Positions 1 through 7,700 of a DNA stretch of 64,000 nucleotides are shown one piece after another. Both the position numbers and the translations under genes were made by a program. The notes under the pieces are model-generated. The model searched no databases. It was not told the origin of the DNA and saw only the letters and a list, made by a program, of their open reading frames with translations. Each line of letters opens with the position of its first letter. Position 1 is the first letter of the stretch. The DNA is from JAWSVE01 sp033852115 (GTDB lineage Bacteria > Pseudomonadota > Gammaproteobacteria > Pseudomonadales > Cellvibrionaceae), in assembly GCA_033852115.1 (NCBI GenBank), contig JAWSVE010000008.1:186001-250000 (forward strand), in the 5' to 3' direction.

Positions 1-13
1 AGACGAGGACATT

Positions 14-481
14 ATGAGCGAGACAATTATTCAAGCCAGCGATCCATTAATGGAAAACTTGATGGTACGGCAAATTGTTACCCAGCTTCGTGCGCTGGAT
101 AGTTATGGCACTTATGACACGTGGGAAGATTATCGTGTACTTGACCCTATCGTGCTCACTAAAGAGCGTCGACGTGAAATCCCGGTCGTTGGCGACCCTG
201 ACGAAGTAACGATTAGCCGTTTGAAAGCTTACTACAATGCGGTCGCTGCTGGTATTGAGCGTGAAGTGGAATTGATGGCCGTGCCGTTGATTAACTTAAC
301 CCACGAAGGATTTGGTAAGGCATTAATCACTGTGGGTCGATTAGTTGTTTTGAACAAAACCTTACGCGATGTGCATCGTTTTGGTTTTGATTCATTAGAG
401 GCGCTAGTCAAAGATTTGGAAAAAAATATTGGCTCCGCTGTGGAAATTGTTACCAAGTACCGAGAAGTTGCTGAATTGTAA
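14..481 (+). CDS. NifX-associated nitrogen fixation protein (DUF269)
   Basis: This 155-residue protein belongs to the DUF269 family that follows nifX in most proteobacterial nif clusters (orf5 in Azotobacter vinelandii). Its exact biochemical role is not established; the location points to FeMo-cofactor synthesis or trafficking. The sequence is soluble, with no signal peptide or membrane segment, and shows the family-like N-terminal stretch LMVRQIVTQLRALDSYGTYD and a helical C-terminus. A ribosome binding site (GAGGAC) lies just upstream of the ATG. The gene is followed after 13 bases by a DUF683 gene, the usual pairing. nifX itself would lie left of the window and is not seen. Confidence 0.9.
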   Translation: MSETIIQASDPLMENLMVRQIVTQLRALDSYGTYDTWEDYRVLDPIVLTKERRREIPVVGDPDEVTISRLKAYYNAVAAGIEREVELMAVPLINLTHEGFGKALITVGRLVVLNKTLRDVHRFGFDSLEALVKDLEKNIGSAVEIVTKYREVAEL

Positions 482-494
482 GAGAGAGGTCGTT

Positions 495-701
495 ATGACA
501 GATGAAGAATTAAAAGCGCTAAAAAAGGAAGTAAGCAGCAAAAAGCGTGTTGCGATGGAATTTGCATCACAGGTTCATGACCTGGTTGAAGATCGTTTGT
601 TAAGTGATTTCAATCAATTAACGCCATTGGCTGAACAAACCGTGGCGGCCTGTGAAGAGTGGGTCAAAAAGAAAGCCGAATTTGATGCGGTGAGTGCGTA
701 A
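495..701 (+). CDS. DUF683 small nif-cluster protein
   Basis: A 68-residue, charged, helical protein of the DUF683 (CCE_0567-like) family that almost always sits next to the DUF269 gene in nif clusters (orf6 in A. vinelandii). Its function is unknown; family structures are helical, and a role around NifEN/NifX is inferred only from context. The ATG at 495 is chosen because AGAGAGG precedes it at a normal distance; the longer open frame starting at 429 would overlap the upstream gene and lacks support. The protein is Lys/Glu rich with one Cys. Confidence 0.85.
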   Translation: MTDEELKALKKEVSSKKRVAMEFASQVHDLVEDRLLSDFNQLTPLAEQTVAACEEWVKKKAEFDAVSA

Positions 702-707
702 CATTAG

Positions 708-746
708 TTGGTAACACACGTTCGTAACTTAAGTTCGTAACGAAAG
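708..746 (+). repeat. Three degenerate 13-bp tandem repeats in spacer
   Basis: Consecutive 13-base units TTGGTAACACACG (708), TTCGTAACTTAAG (721) and TTCGTAACGAAAG (734) fill most of the spacer between the DUF683 gene and the ferredoxin gene. All share the core GTAAC. They contain no recognisable promoter; they resemble replication-slippage products. Confidence 0.7.
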
Positions 747-771
747 CCGCGTGTTGACAGAGGAGTACAAC

Positions 772-1068
772 ATGTCAGATGTGATAGTAGGTCGCACCCG
801 TGGTGGTGAGGATTGGGTTCCTGAATTCGTCACAGCGCTCAACGCAGAAACCTGTATTGGCTGCGGGCGTTGCTACAAAGTCTGCCCGCGCGATGTGTTT
901 GAGTTAACAGAGCGAACCGACGTCGTCGATGATGACGATGACTTTTATGATGACGACGATGAAATGATGGTGATGACTATTAAGAATGCCATGGATTGCA
1001 TCGGATGTGTTTCTTGCGCACGGGTGTGCCCGAAGAAATGCCACACCCACGAAGCCTTGGCTGGGTAA
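772..1068 (+). CDS. fdxB: nif-specific 2[4Fe-4S] ferredoxin (ferredoxin III, FdxB type)
   Basis: A 98-residue ferredoxin with two cysteine clusters: C28-x2-C31-x2-C34-x3-C38 and C76-x2-C79-x2-C82-x3-C86, each able to bind a [4Fe-4S] centre. Between them lies a very acidic stretch (residues 53-64, nearly all Asp) that could serve as a docking surface. The family (ferredoxin III, nif-specific) is found only in diazotrophs and is thought to supply electrons to nitrogenase or to FeMo-cofactor assembly. The ATG at 772 has AGGAG six bases upstream; the GTG at 751 is less likely. It lies in the run of nif genes downstream of DUF269/DUF683. Confidence 0.9.
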   Translation: MSDVIVGRTRGGEDWVPEFVTALNAETCIGCGRCYKVCPRDVFELTERTDVVDDDDDFYDDDDEMMVMTIKNAMDCIGCVSCARVCPKKCHTHEALAG

Positions 1069-1101
1069 CTACAGCCGGGTAATTTTGGCTAGGTAATTAG
1101 C
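1060..1101 (+). repeat. Three degenerate 14-bp tandem repeats at gene end
   Basis: Units GCTGGGTAACTACA, GCCGGGTAATTTTG and GCTAGGTAATTAGC are contiguous. The first overlaps the last codons and the TAA stop of the ferredoxin gene, so the stop-codon region appears to have been duplicated twice into the spacer. Confidence 0.7.
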
Positions 1102-1121
1102 AACCATCGGGAGAATTCACT

Positions 1122-1445
1122 ATGCCTAAACCTGAATATCACGTGTTTGTCTGTGCGCAGCAGCGGCCTGCCGGTCACCCACGCAGTAGTTGTACCGAAA
1201 AAGGTGCGCAAGCGATTATGCCGCAATTGTCGCAAAGCATTATGTCACGCAATTTAATGCAGAAAGTATCACTAGTACCGACGGCTTGTTTGGGGCCCTG
1301 CGGTGTGGGTGCCAACTTGCTGGTGTTCCCCGGCGCTGTGTTATATGCAGGAGTGAAACCGGAGGATGTCGATAACATTGTTGAGCAGCATTTTGTTGCC
1401 GGTACTCCGGTTGCCGAAAAAATTGCCCCTGCCGAAGTCTGGTAA
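1122..1445 (+). CDS. Thioredoxin-like [2Fe-2S] ferredoxin (Shethna protein I type)
   Basis: A 107-residue protein of the thioredoxin-like [2Fe-2S] ferredoxin family, as in the A. vinelandii Shethna protein I, which is also encoded in the nif region. The four likely ligand cysteines are C11, C24, C56 and C60, the last two in the signature TACLGPCGVG. The fold is a thioredoxin-like dimer in characterised members. The redox partner is unknown; the nif setting suggests a role in electron supply or protection of nitrogenase. GGGAG precedes the ATG by about eight bases. Confidence 0.85.
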   Translation: MPKPEYHVFVCAQQRPAGHPRSSCTEKGAQAIMPQLSQSIMSRNLMQKVSLVPTACLGPCGVGANLLVFPGAVLYAGVKPEDVDNIVEQHFVAGTPVAEKIAPAEVW

Positions 1446-1458
1446 CGAGTGATCGTCC

Positions 1459-1866
1459 ATGACTAGTCCAGCCGTTGATGTCGGATCTCAAGAAACTGAT
1501 TCAAAGTTAAATGCGAGGTTGGCGTCGGATCAACCTACCATTGAAAAAATCTGTGCAGCGCTGGTTGCTCAGTTGAAAAAATATGGGTTCGACAATAAAG
1601 CCGATGCCTTAGCTCAACCGATGGTGAATGGCGAGTTGCGCAAAGACCCTTATGACGGTGCCGAGTCACTATACGCCGAATGGCGCTCTGCAAATGGTGA
1701 TTTATTAGGTCATGTCATGATTCATGACAGCGGACAATTGTATGCAGAGTTCGATATTGTTGCTCCTCATCCAACCGATAAGCGCTGGTTTATTGAGTCC
1801 ATTACGGCGTGGGGCAGTGCCGAGGCCATCAAAACCGAACTGCAAAACTTAGCGGCTTTAACTTAA
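1459..1866 (+). CDS. Conserved hypothetical protein of nif cluster
   Basis: A 135-residue soluble protein with no motif I recognise. It begins 13 bases after the [2Fe-2S] ferredoxin gene and is followed after 17 bases by the DUF364 gene, so it is almost certainly cotranscribed with them. The central part (about residues 60-115) alternates hydrophobic and polar residues with several Trp and Tyr and reads like a beta-sheet domain. Small unnamed ORFs occupy this position in related nif clusters. A link to metallocluster assembly or ferredoxin function is inferred from position alone. Confidence 0.75.
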   Translation: MTSPAVDVGSQETDSKLNARLASDQPTIEKICAALVAQLKKYGFDNKADALAQPMVNGELRKDPYDGAESLYAEWRSANGDLLGHVMIHDSGQLYAEFDIVAPHPTDKRWFIESITAWGSAEAIKTELQNLAALT

Positions 1867-1883
1867 TTTCGTGATCTTAGTGC

Positions 1884-2714
1884 ATGATGAACAGTGCGCA
1901 GTTTTATCAACGCTTATGTGACAGCGCTCGAGAAGCTCTGGATCACTTTCCTGGTCGTGAACCTTCAGCGCCGTTGTTGATCCAGCAAGTTATGTTGGGG
2001 TTGAGCTGGAGTTATGCGCGCATTGCTAGTAGCGATTCAAATATTAGCCACGATAATCAACTCAATGCTAGTACCGGTATCTGCTTTAGCCCGTTGGACC
2101 CACCGAGAACCTTGCCCTGGGCAGGTAGTTTAGTCGGTCGATCTGTAGAAGAGATCATACCCTGGGTAACTCAATGGGACAGGTGCGCTGCAACCGTCGG
2201 GGTTGCTGTCTGTAATGCCATCATTAATCACAGTGAAAATGAATTATTGTCTCGTGCACAATCAATTCATTGTGGTAGCGATCCCCATTTGTCGGTTTTC
2301 CAACATTTTTCCGATCAGCTTACGCATGCCAAGGTGGCAATCATCGGCAGGTACCCTGGATTAGATCAATTCGCTTCATCATTTGACTTTACCTGTATCG
2401 AAAAGCGACCTGGGCCGGATGATTTACCCGAGTCGGCGGCGGAATTTGTGCTGCCCACCTGTGATTGGGTGTTTATTACCGCGAGTAGTATTGCCAACAA
2501 AACGCTCCCGAGGTTATTGGCGTTAAGTCAGCACGCAACGGTTGTGTTGTTGGGCCCCAGTTTGCCGTGGCTAGCCGATTGGTCTAGCTTGGGTGTCAAC
2601 TACCTTGCGGGTGTGCGCGTGAATGATCCACAAGCCTTGTCTGCTGTGGTCTCTGAAGGGGGTGGAACGCGCCTCTTTGACGAGGCTGTTCGCTACCACT
2701 TACTTGCCTTGTAG
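1884..2714 (+). CDS. DUF364/DUF4213 putative heavy-metal chelation protein
   Basis: A 276-residue protein resembling the family with an N-terminal DUF4213 domain (roughly residues 8-90) and a C-terminal Rossmann-like DUF364 domain (roughly 125-270, with AKVAIIGRYP and the GPSLPW-like loop). Family members are annotated as putative heavy-metal chelating proteins and often lie beside molybdenum, iron or nitrogenase genes. In a nif cluster, handling of Mo or Fe is the natural inference, but no activity is proven here. Two ATG codons (1884 and 1887) could start it. The TAG stop overlaps the NifA-type site of the next operon, so this is the last gene of its transcript. Confidence 0.75.
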   Translation: MMNSAQFYQRLCDSAREALDHFPGREPSAPLLIQQVMLGLSWSYARIASSDSNISHDNQLNASTGICFSPLDPPRTLPWAGSLVGRSVEEIIPWVTQWDRCAATVGVAVCNAIINHSENELLSRAQSIHCGSDPHLSVFQHFSDQLTHAKVAIIGRYPGLDQFASSFDFTCIEKRPGPDDLPESAAEFVLPTCDWVFITASSIANKTLPRLLALSQHATVVLLGPSLPWLADWSSLGVNYLAGVRVNDPQALSAVVSEGGGTRLFDEAVRYHLLAL

Positions 2715-2725
2715 CAAGTACTACA
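2710..2725. promoter_or_regulatory. NifA upstream activator site for iscA-nifUSV operon
   Basis: TGT-AGCAAGTACT-ACA matches the NifA consensus TGT-N10-ACA exactly, and its arms extend to the palindrome TTGTAG/CTACAA. It lies 96 bases before the -24 element at 2821, the classical distance for looping. It overlaps the stop codon of the preceding gene. Confidence 0.8.
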
Positions 2726-2730
2726 AAGAA

Positions 2731-2755
2731 CGTGTCGAGTGTCATTTCCGACACG
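2731..2755 (+). terminator. Probable terminator after DUF364 gene
   Basis: CGTGTCG (2731) pairs with CGACACG (2749) around an 11-base loop, followed by CTGTTTT. The T run is short, so termination may be partial. It separates the upstream nif transcript from the sigma-54 promoter at 2821. Confidence 0.5.
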
Positions 2756-2820
2756 CTGTTTTGCAACTTTACCGCTCCTTAACTTGTTGTTTTATAACAA
2801 TAAATAAATCCCACAACCTG

Positions 2821-2836
2821 TGGCATATCGATTGCA
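2821..2836 (+). promoter_or_regulatory. Sigma-54 promoter of iscA-nifUSV operon
   Basis: TGGCATATCGATTGCA matches the -24/-12 consensus TGGCAC-N5-TTGCA with GG-N10-GC spacing intact. The transcription start would be near 2848, giving a leader of about 120 bases that contains the 14-bp repeat array. Confidence 0.85.
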
Positions 2837-2886
2837 ATCTCTCTGTTGTAGATAAAATTTCTGTGCTCAATTAAAGCTTCGCTTGA

Positions 2887-2953
2887 ACACAGACATTAAA
2901 ACACAGACATGTAAACACAGACATGTAAACGCAGACATGTAAACGCAGACATT
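2887..2953 (+). repeat. 14-bp tandem repeat array in leader of iscA
   Basis: Nearly five contiguous copies of a 14-base unit: ACACAGACATTAAA, ACACAGACATGTAA twice, ACGCAGACATGTAA, and a partial ACGCAGACATT that runs into the ribosome binding site of iscA. The array lies inside the predicted 5' leader, so copy-number change would alter leader length without touching the promoter. Confidence 0.85.
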
Positions 2954-2965
2954 GGAGTGACAAAG

Positions 2966-3289
2966 ATGCTCACATTAACTGACAGTGCAGTGAATGCCGT
3001 AAAACGATTCATTGATTCCTCTGAAAAATCGATTGCAGGTTTACGCATTCAAGTCGAAGGCGGCGGTTGTTCAGGATTTCAATACGGTATGAAGTTGGAA
3101 GAAAGTGTCGCGCAAGATGATTCGGTCTTGGACTTCACAGGCGTGAAAGTCTTGGTGGATGCCAACAGTGCAACCTTGTTGGACGGAGTCACTGTCGATT
3201 TTCTCGACGGGCTCGAAGGCACTGGTTTCAAATTCGAAAACCCCAACGCCAGCAACAGTTGTGGCTGTGGAAAATCTTTTAGTGCGTAA
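2966..3289 (+). CDS. iscA: nif-associated A-type Fe-S carrier (IscA/HesB family)
   Basis: A 107-residue A-type carrier protein with the three conserved cysteines: C35 in GGGCSGFQYG, and C99 and C101 in the C-terminal SCGCG. Such proteins bind iron or Fe-S clusters and hand them to targets; this copy precedes nifU as in A. vinelandii (IscA-nif). The ATG at 2966 has GGAG eight bases upstream; the GTG at 2957 used by the longest frame overlaps that site and is less likely. It is the first gene after the NifA/sigma-54 control region. Confidence 0.9.
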   Translation: MLTLTDSAVNAVKRFIDSSEKSIAGLRIQVEGGGCSGFQYGMKLEESVAQDDSVLDFTGVKVLVDANSATLLDGVTVDFLDGLEGTGFKFENPNASNSCGCGKSFSA

Positions 3290-3361
3290 GCGTTGAATTA
3301 TCTTTCATTACCGGTGGGCCGACCCGGTTAATTCTCAAACATTTGCAGGAGATCCGAAATC

Positions 3362-4321
3362 ATGTGGGATTACTCAGAAAAAGTTAAAGAACATTTTTAT
3401 AACCCCAAAAATGCCGGAGCGCTTGCGGATTCAAACGCCGTCGGCGACGTAGGCTCAATTAGCTGTGGTGATGCACTTCGCCTTTCACTCAAAGTGGAAC
3501 CTGAGACAGAAATTATTCTCGATGCAGGCTTCCAGACATTTGGTTGCGGTTCTGCCATTGCGTCGTCATCGGCGCTTACCGAAATGGTAAAAGGTAAAAC
3601 GCTCGATGAAGCACTCGAAATCAGCAACCAAGACATTGCTGATTTTCTCGATGGCCTACCACCCGAAAAAATGCATTGCTCGGTCATGGGCCGGGAAGCA
3701 CTACAAGCCGCAGTGGCGGACTACCGAGGTGAAGAGTGGGTGGATGATCACGAAGAAGGTGCTTTGGTGTGTAAATGTTTTGCCATCGATGAGGTGATGA
3801 TTCGCGATACGATCAAAGCCAATAATCTCAGCACTGTAGCGGATGTGACTAACTTTACTAAAGCTGGTGGCGGTTGTTCTTCCTGTCACGAAAGTATTGA
3901 GTACATTCTTGAAGATGAATTGAAGGCGCGCGGTGAAACCTTCGCGCCAGCGGGAGTGAGTATTGCCGCTGCCGCGCCTACCTCTACACCACAACAACCG
4001 CTAGTCAGTATTGATACGAGATCATCGGCGCCAGCCGAGGCTGCACCGGGTGCGGGTTTATACGCGCGTATCAAAAAAATCGAGCAAGTGCTTGACGATA
4101 TCCGACCTGCATTACGCGCCGACGGTGGTGATGTCGAGTTGATGGATGTTGAAGGTAAAAATATTTATGTGAATTTGGTTGGTGCGTGTAGCGGTTGCCA
4201 AATGGCCGCGATGACAGTCGGTGGTATACAACAGAAATTAATCGAAGCCTTGGGTGAGTTTGTCAAAGTCATCCCTGTTGAGAAAAAACCCGCTGCGGTA
4301 CAAATGGGAGGTGCGCAATGA
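3362..4321 (+). CDS. nifU: Nitrogen fixation Fe-S scaffold protein NifU
   Basis: A 319-residue modular scaffold that assembles Fe-S clusters for nitrogenase with sulfur from NifS. The N-terminal IscU-like domain carries C35, C62 and C106, the same positions as in A. vinelandii NifU, plus D37. The central BFD-like domain (about residues 135-185) has CKC and CSSC, which hold a permanent [2Fe-2S] cluster. The C-terminal Nfu domain (about 240-305) has C-x2-C in ACSGCQ. Length is normal for the family. The stop overlaps the nifS start by four bases (ATGA), so the two are translationally coupled. Confidence 0.97.
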   Translation: MWDYSEKVKEHFYNPKNAGALADSNAVGDVGSISCGDALRLSLKVEPETEIILDAGFQTFGCGSAIASSSALTEMVKGKTLDEALEISNQDIADFLDGLPPEKMHCSVMGREALQAAVADYRGEEWVDDHEEGALVCKCFAIDEVMIRDTIKANNLSTVADVTNFTKAGGGCSSCHESIEYILEDELKARGETFAPAGVSIAAAAPTSTPQQPLVSIDTRSSAPAEAAPGAGLYARIKKIEQVLDDIRPALRADGGDVELMDVEGKNIYVNLVGACSGCQMAAMTVGGIQQKLIEALGEFVKVIPVEKKPAAVQMGGAQ

Positions 4322-5541
4322 GCAATCCAGGACTTGCTGACGTCTACCTCGACAACAATGCTACAACGCAATGTGATCCCAAAGTCGTTGAAGTGATGAT
4401 GCCCTATTTTACCGAGCAGTTCGGCAATCCTTCATCACTTCATAGTTTTGGCAACAAAGTGGGCTTTGCATTAAAAAAAGCCCGCAAAAGTGTTCAAGAC
4501 TTATTAGGGGCAGAGCACGACTCTGAAGTGGTTTTTACTTCATGCGGTACCGAGTCGGATTCGACGGCCATCATGTCGGCACTTAAAGCGCAGCCCGAGC
4601 GCCGTGAAATTATTACCACCACCGTTGAACATCCCGCTGTATTAAACCTTTGCGACTACTTGGCTACTGAAGGCTACACCATCCACAAATTAGAAGTGGA
4701 TGGACAGGGTCGTCTTGACCTTGCTAAGTACGAAGCATTGCTCAGCGACAAAGTGGCCGTCGTTAGCGTGATGTGGGCGAACAATGAAACCGGCACCATT
4801 TTCCCAGTAGTCGAAATGGCAGAAATGGCTGACAAAGCCGGTGTCATGTTCCATACCGACGCGGTGCAAGCGGTTGGAAAAATTCCAATGAATCTACAAG
4901 ACACCAAAATCCATATGTTGTCTTTATCCGGCCACAAGTTACATGCGCCGAAAGGTGTGGGTGTGTTGTATCTAAAACGTGGAACACGTTTCCGCCCATT
5001 ATTGCGAGGCGGTCACCAAGAGCGTGGTCGTCGTGCGGGTACTGAAAATGTAACGAGTATTATCGGTTTAGGTGTGGCGTGTGATCTTGCACAAGAAAAC
5101 ATGGAGCACGAAAACACAGCGGTTAAAGCCATGCGCGATCGTTTGCAAGAAGGCATTCTCGCTGCAGTTCCTAATTCGTTTGCGACGGGTGATGTCGACA
5201 ATCGATTACCCAATACAGCAAACATTGCGTTTGAGTACATCGAAGGTGAAGCCATCTTGTTGCTGATGAACAAAATGGGTATCGCTGCTTCAAGTGGTTC
5301 TGCCTGTACTTCAGGCTCACTCGAACCCTCACACGTAATGAAAGCAATGGGAATTCCCTATACAGCAGCGCACGGTACGGTACGTTTCTCTCTTTCACGT
5401 TACAACACTATGGAAGAAGTCGAGCGTGTCATCGAAGCGGTGCCGCCCATTGTTGCGCAATTGCGCAAATTGTCGCCTTACTGGGGTGAAAACGGTCCAG
5501 TGGAAAACCCAGAGCAAGCATTCGCCCCCGTTTACGCCTAA
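4318..5541 (+). CDS. nifS: Cysteine desulfurase NifS
   Basis: A 407-residue PLP-dependent cysteine desulfurase that converts L-cysteine to alanine and a persulfide, passing sulfur to NifU. The Schiff-base lysine is K207 in LSGHKLHAP, and the persulfide-forming cysteine is C330 in SSGSACTSG, a short class I active-site loop. The N-terminus has the family motif YLDNNATT. Length matches known NifS proteins. It overlaps nifU by four bases and is followed by nifV after about 75 bases. Confidence 0.97.
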   Translation: MSNPGLADVYLDNNATTQCDPKVVEVMMPYFTEQFGNPSSLHSFGNKVGFALKKARKSVQDLLGAEHDSEVVFTSCGTESDSTAIMSALKAQPERREIITTTVEHPAVLNLCDYLATEGYTIHKLEVDGQGRLDLAKYEALLSDKVAVVSVMWANNETGTIFPVVEMAEMADKAGVMFHTDAVQAVGKIPMNLQDTKIHMLSLSGHKLHAPKGVGVLYLKRGTRFRPLLRGGHQERGRRAGTENVTSIIGLGVACDLAQENMEHENTAVKAMRDRLQEGILAAVPNSFATGDVDNRLPNTANIAFEYIEGEAILLLMNKMGIAASSGSACTSGSLEPSHVMKAMGIPYTAAHGTVRFSLSRYNTMEEVERVIEAVPPIVAQLRKLSPYWGENGPVENPEQAFAPVYA

Positions 5542-5616
5542 CTGCTAATGGTTAGCCGTTAACTTTTAGTCCCTGTTTTATTAAGCCACGGTTTACTGTT
5601 GAATGAGTTGTTAAGC

Positions 5617-6888
5617 ATGAACACAGCACTAAACAATACAAAGAGCGCATCACTCAATAAAGTGATTATTGATGATACGACCCTACGCGATGGTGAGCAG
5701 AGCGCAGGCGTAGCGTTTAGTGCTGAAGAAAAAGTGGCTATTGCAAAGCAGTTAGCGGCAATTGGCGTGCCGGAGTTGGAAATCGGCATCCCAGCCATGG
5801 GAGAAGAAGAGCGCTCCGTGATGCGAGACATCATTGCCGCTGTGCCAGGGGTTCGAACCTTGGCATGGTGTCGCATGACTGACACAGATCTTGCGGCAGT
5901 AAAAGATGTACCCGTGACGATGGTTGATTTATCGGTGTCGGTTTCCGACCAGCAAATCACAGGTAAATTAAAACGCGATCGACAATGGGTGCTGGCAGAA
6001 ATAACTCGCTTAGTCACCGAAGCTTGCAATCTTGGTTTTGAAGTGTGTGTTGGCTGCGAAGATGCATCGCGTGCGGATATGGACTTTCTAATTACCGTTG
6101 CTGGCGTTGCCGAAGCAGCCGGTGCGACGCGGCTACGCTTCGCGGATACGGTAGGAATTCTCGAACCCTTTGTTACCTTTCAAAAAATATCTGCCTTACG
6201 TGCGGCGACCAATTTGCAATTGGAGATGCACGCCCACGATGACTACGGGTTAGCAACCGCCAATACCTTAGCTGCTGTCGCCGCTGGTGCAACGCACATC
6301 AATACCACGGTTAACGGTTTGGGTGAGCGCGCCGGTAATGCGCCGCTTGAAGAATGTGCCATGGCGCTGAAAAATCTTCACGGAATTAGTACCGGCATAG
6401 ATGCAACTGCGATGTCAGCGTTATCGAAAATGGTTGAGCAAGCGTCCGGTCGGACAGTGCCTTGGCAAAAAAGTATTGTTGGCGAGGGTGTGTTTACGCA
6501 CGAAGCCGGAATACACGTTGATGGTTTATTAAAAGATTTTAAAAACTATCAAGGGCTAGATCCGCAAGAATTAGGGCGTAGCCACCAATTGGTGTTGGGT
6601 AAACACAGTGGTACCCATATGTTGCGCAATGTGTATCGAGACTTGGGTATCGAAGTACTCGAAGCACAATTGCGAACCTTATTAAGCCAAGTCCGCGTTT
6701 TAGTCACTGCGACGAAGCGCGCTCCTACACCTGATGAACTAATTGAGCTGCACGCAGCGTTGCCGTCAATTAGTGAAAGTATCAGCGAAGGTATCGGCGA
6801 CGCTATCAGTGTTAATTCATCCAAAAGCAACGAACAAGGTTCCTTACCTGGAGTTGTACCATGTCAGATGCTCAGTGCGATCAATTAG
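5617..6888 (+). CDS. nifV: Homocitrate synthase NifV
   Basis: A 423-residue acetyl-CoA:2-oxoglutarate condensing enzyme of the DRE-TIM (isopropylmalate synthase-like) family, which makes the homocitrate ligand of FeMo-cofactor. The signature DDTTLRDGEQ lies at about residues 19-28, and the metal-binding His pair is in MHAHDD. The ATG at 5617 is preferred over the TTG at 5599. The protein is somewhat longer than typical NifV (about 380-390 residues) through a polar C-terminal tail rich in Ser and Asn; the tail overlaps the start of cysE by 28 bases. No leucine-feedback regulatory domain is evident. Confidence 0.93.
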   Translation: MNTALNNTKSASLNKVIIDDTTLRDGEQSAGVAFSAEEKVAIAKQLAAIGVPELEIGIPAMGEEERSVMRDIIAAVPGVRTLAWCRMTDTDLAAVKDVPVTMVDLSVSVSDQQITGKLKRDRQWVLAEITRLVTEACNLGFEVCVGCEDASRADMDFLITVAGVAEAAGATRLRFADTVGILEPFVTFQKISALRAATNLQLEMHAHDDYGLATANTLAAVAAGATHINTTVNGLGERAGNAPLEECAMALKNLHGISTGIDATAMSALSKMVEQASGRTVPWQKSIVGEGVFTHEAGIHVDGLLKDFKNYQGLDPQELGRSHQLVLGKHSGTHMLRNVYRDLGIEVLEAQLRTLLSQVRVLVTATKRAPTPDELIELHAALPSISESISEGIGDAISVNSSKSNEQGSLPGVVPCQMLSAIN

Positions 6889-7643
6889 AACAGCCTAAAG
6901 GGTTGTGGGCGCAATGGCGAGACGACATCGCCTGTGTATTTCAGCGCGACCCCGCTGCACGTACCACGTTTGAAGTAGTAACGACTTATCCTGGTGTACA
7001 CGCCATTATTATTCATCGTTTATCCCATAAGCTTTGGAATGCGGGCTGGCGCTATTCGGCGCGCTGGTTATCTGCCTTTGCGCGTTTCTGTAGTAACGTC
7101 GATATTCATCCTGGTGCGACTATCGGTCGACGGTTTTTTATCGATCATGGTGCTTGTGTTGTTATCGGTGAAACTGCAGTGATTGGTGACGATGTCACTA
7201 TGTATCACGGCGTCACATTGGGTGGTACCAGTTGGAACAAAGGCAAGCGTCACCCAACCTTATCGGATGGTGTGATGGTCGGTGCAGGCGCGAAAGTGCT
7301 TGGCAATATCACAATTGGTGAAAATGCCCGTGTCGGAGCTAACTCCGTGGTGGTTGAAGATGTACCCAATGGTTGTACGGTTGTGGGTATTCCCGGAAAA
7401 GTAGTGAAAATACGCAGCGCTGGGCAACCCAATCCGTACGGTGTGGATCTCGATCATCATTTAATCCCTGACCCCGTTTCCAAAGTGATTGCTTGTTTGC
7501 TTGATCGTCTTGATGCATTGGAGTTGCAAGTTGAAGGTGCAAAAAAAGTCTTTGAGCAGGAAGTTCAGTGCGATGCGGACAACGAAATATGTGAAAACGA
7601 TTGTGCCAAAGGTTTGCTCGCAAACCAAGTAGCTGTGCGGTAG
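6861..7643 (+). CDS. cysE: Serine O-acetyltransferase, nif-linked
   Basis: A 260-residue serine acetyltransferase that makes O-acetylserine, the precursor of cysteine. It has the N-terminal helical domain and a left-handed beta-helix of hexapeptide repeats from about residue 80 (for example IHPGATIGRRFFIDHG and ENARVGANSVVVEDVP). The catalytic His is in FIDHG and the second His in MYHGVTLGG. This is the nif copy (cysE1 in A. vinelandii) that raises cysteine supply for NifS. A tail after the helix (about 190-260) contains several Cys and may be variable. It overlaps nifV by 28 bases. Confidence 0.93.
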   Translation: MSDAQCDQLEQPKGLWAQWRDDIACVFQRDPAARTTFEVVTTYPGVHAIIIHRLSHKLWNAGWRYSARWLSAFARFCSNVDIHPGATIGRRFFIDHGACVVIGETAVIGDDVTMYHGVTLGGTSWNKGKRHPTLSDGVMVGAGAKVLGNITIGENARVGANSVVVEDVPNGCTVVGIPGKVVKIRSAGQPNPYGVDLDHHLIPDPVSKVIACLLDRLDALELQVEGAKKVFEQEVQCDADNEICENDCAKGLLANQVAVR

Positions 7644-7700
7644 CTTGGGTGACACACGGTGTCTGTGTGTCTTGGTAGATCTCATTATAGGTATAGGAAA

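Noticed and set aside
1085..1105. TTGGCTAGGTAATTAGCAAC as a sigma-54 promoter
   Set aside because: Spacing between GG and GC is eleven, not ten, and the segment is part of the 14-bp repeat array.
2623..2874. Open frame of 83 codons past the end of the DUF364 gene
   Set aside because: It overlaps that gene in another phase, and its 3' part runs through the terminator, NifA site and sigma-54 promoter; the composition is not protein-like.
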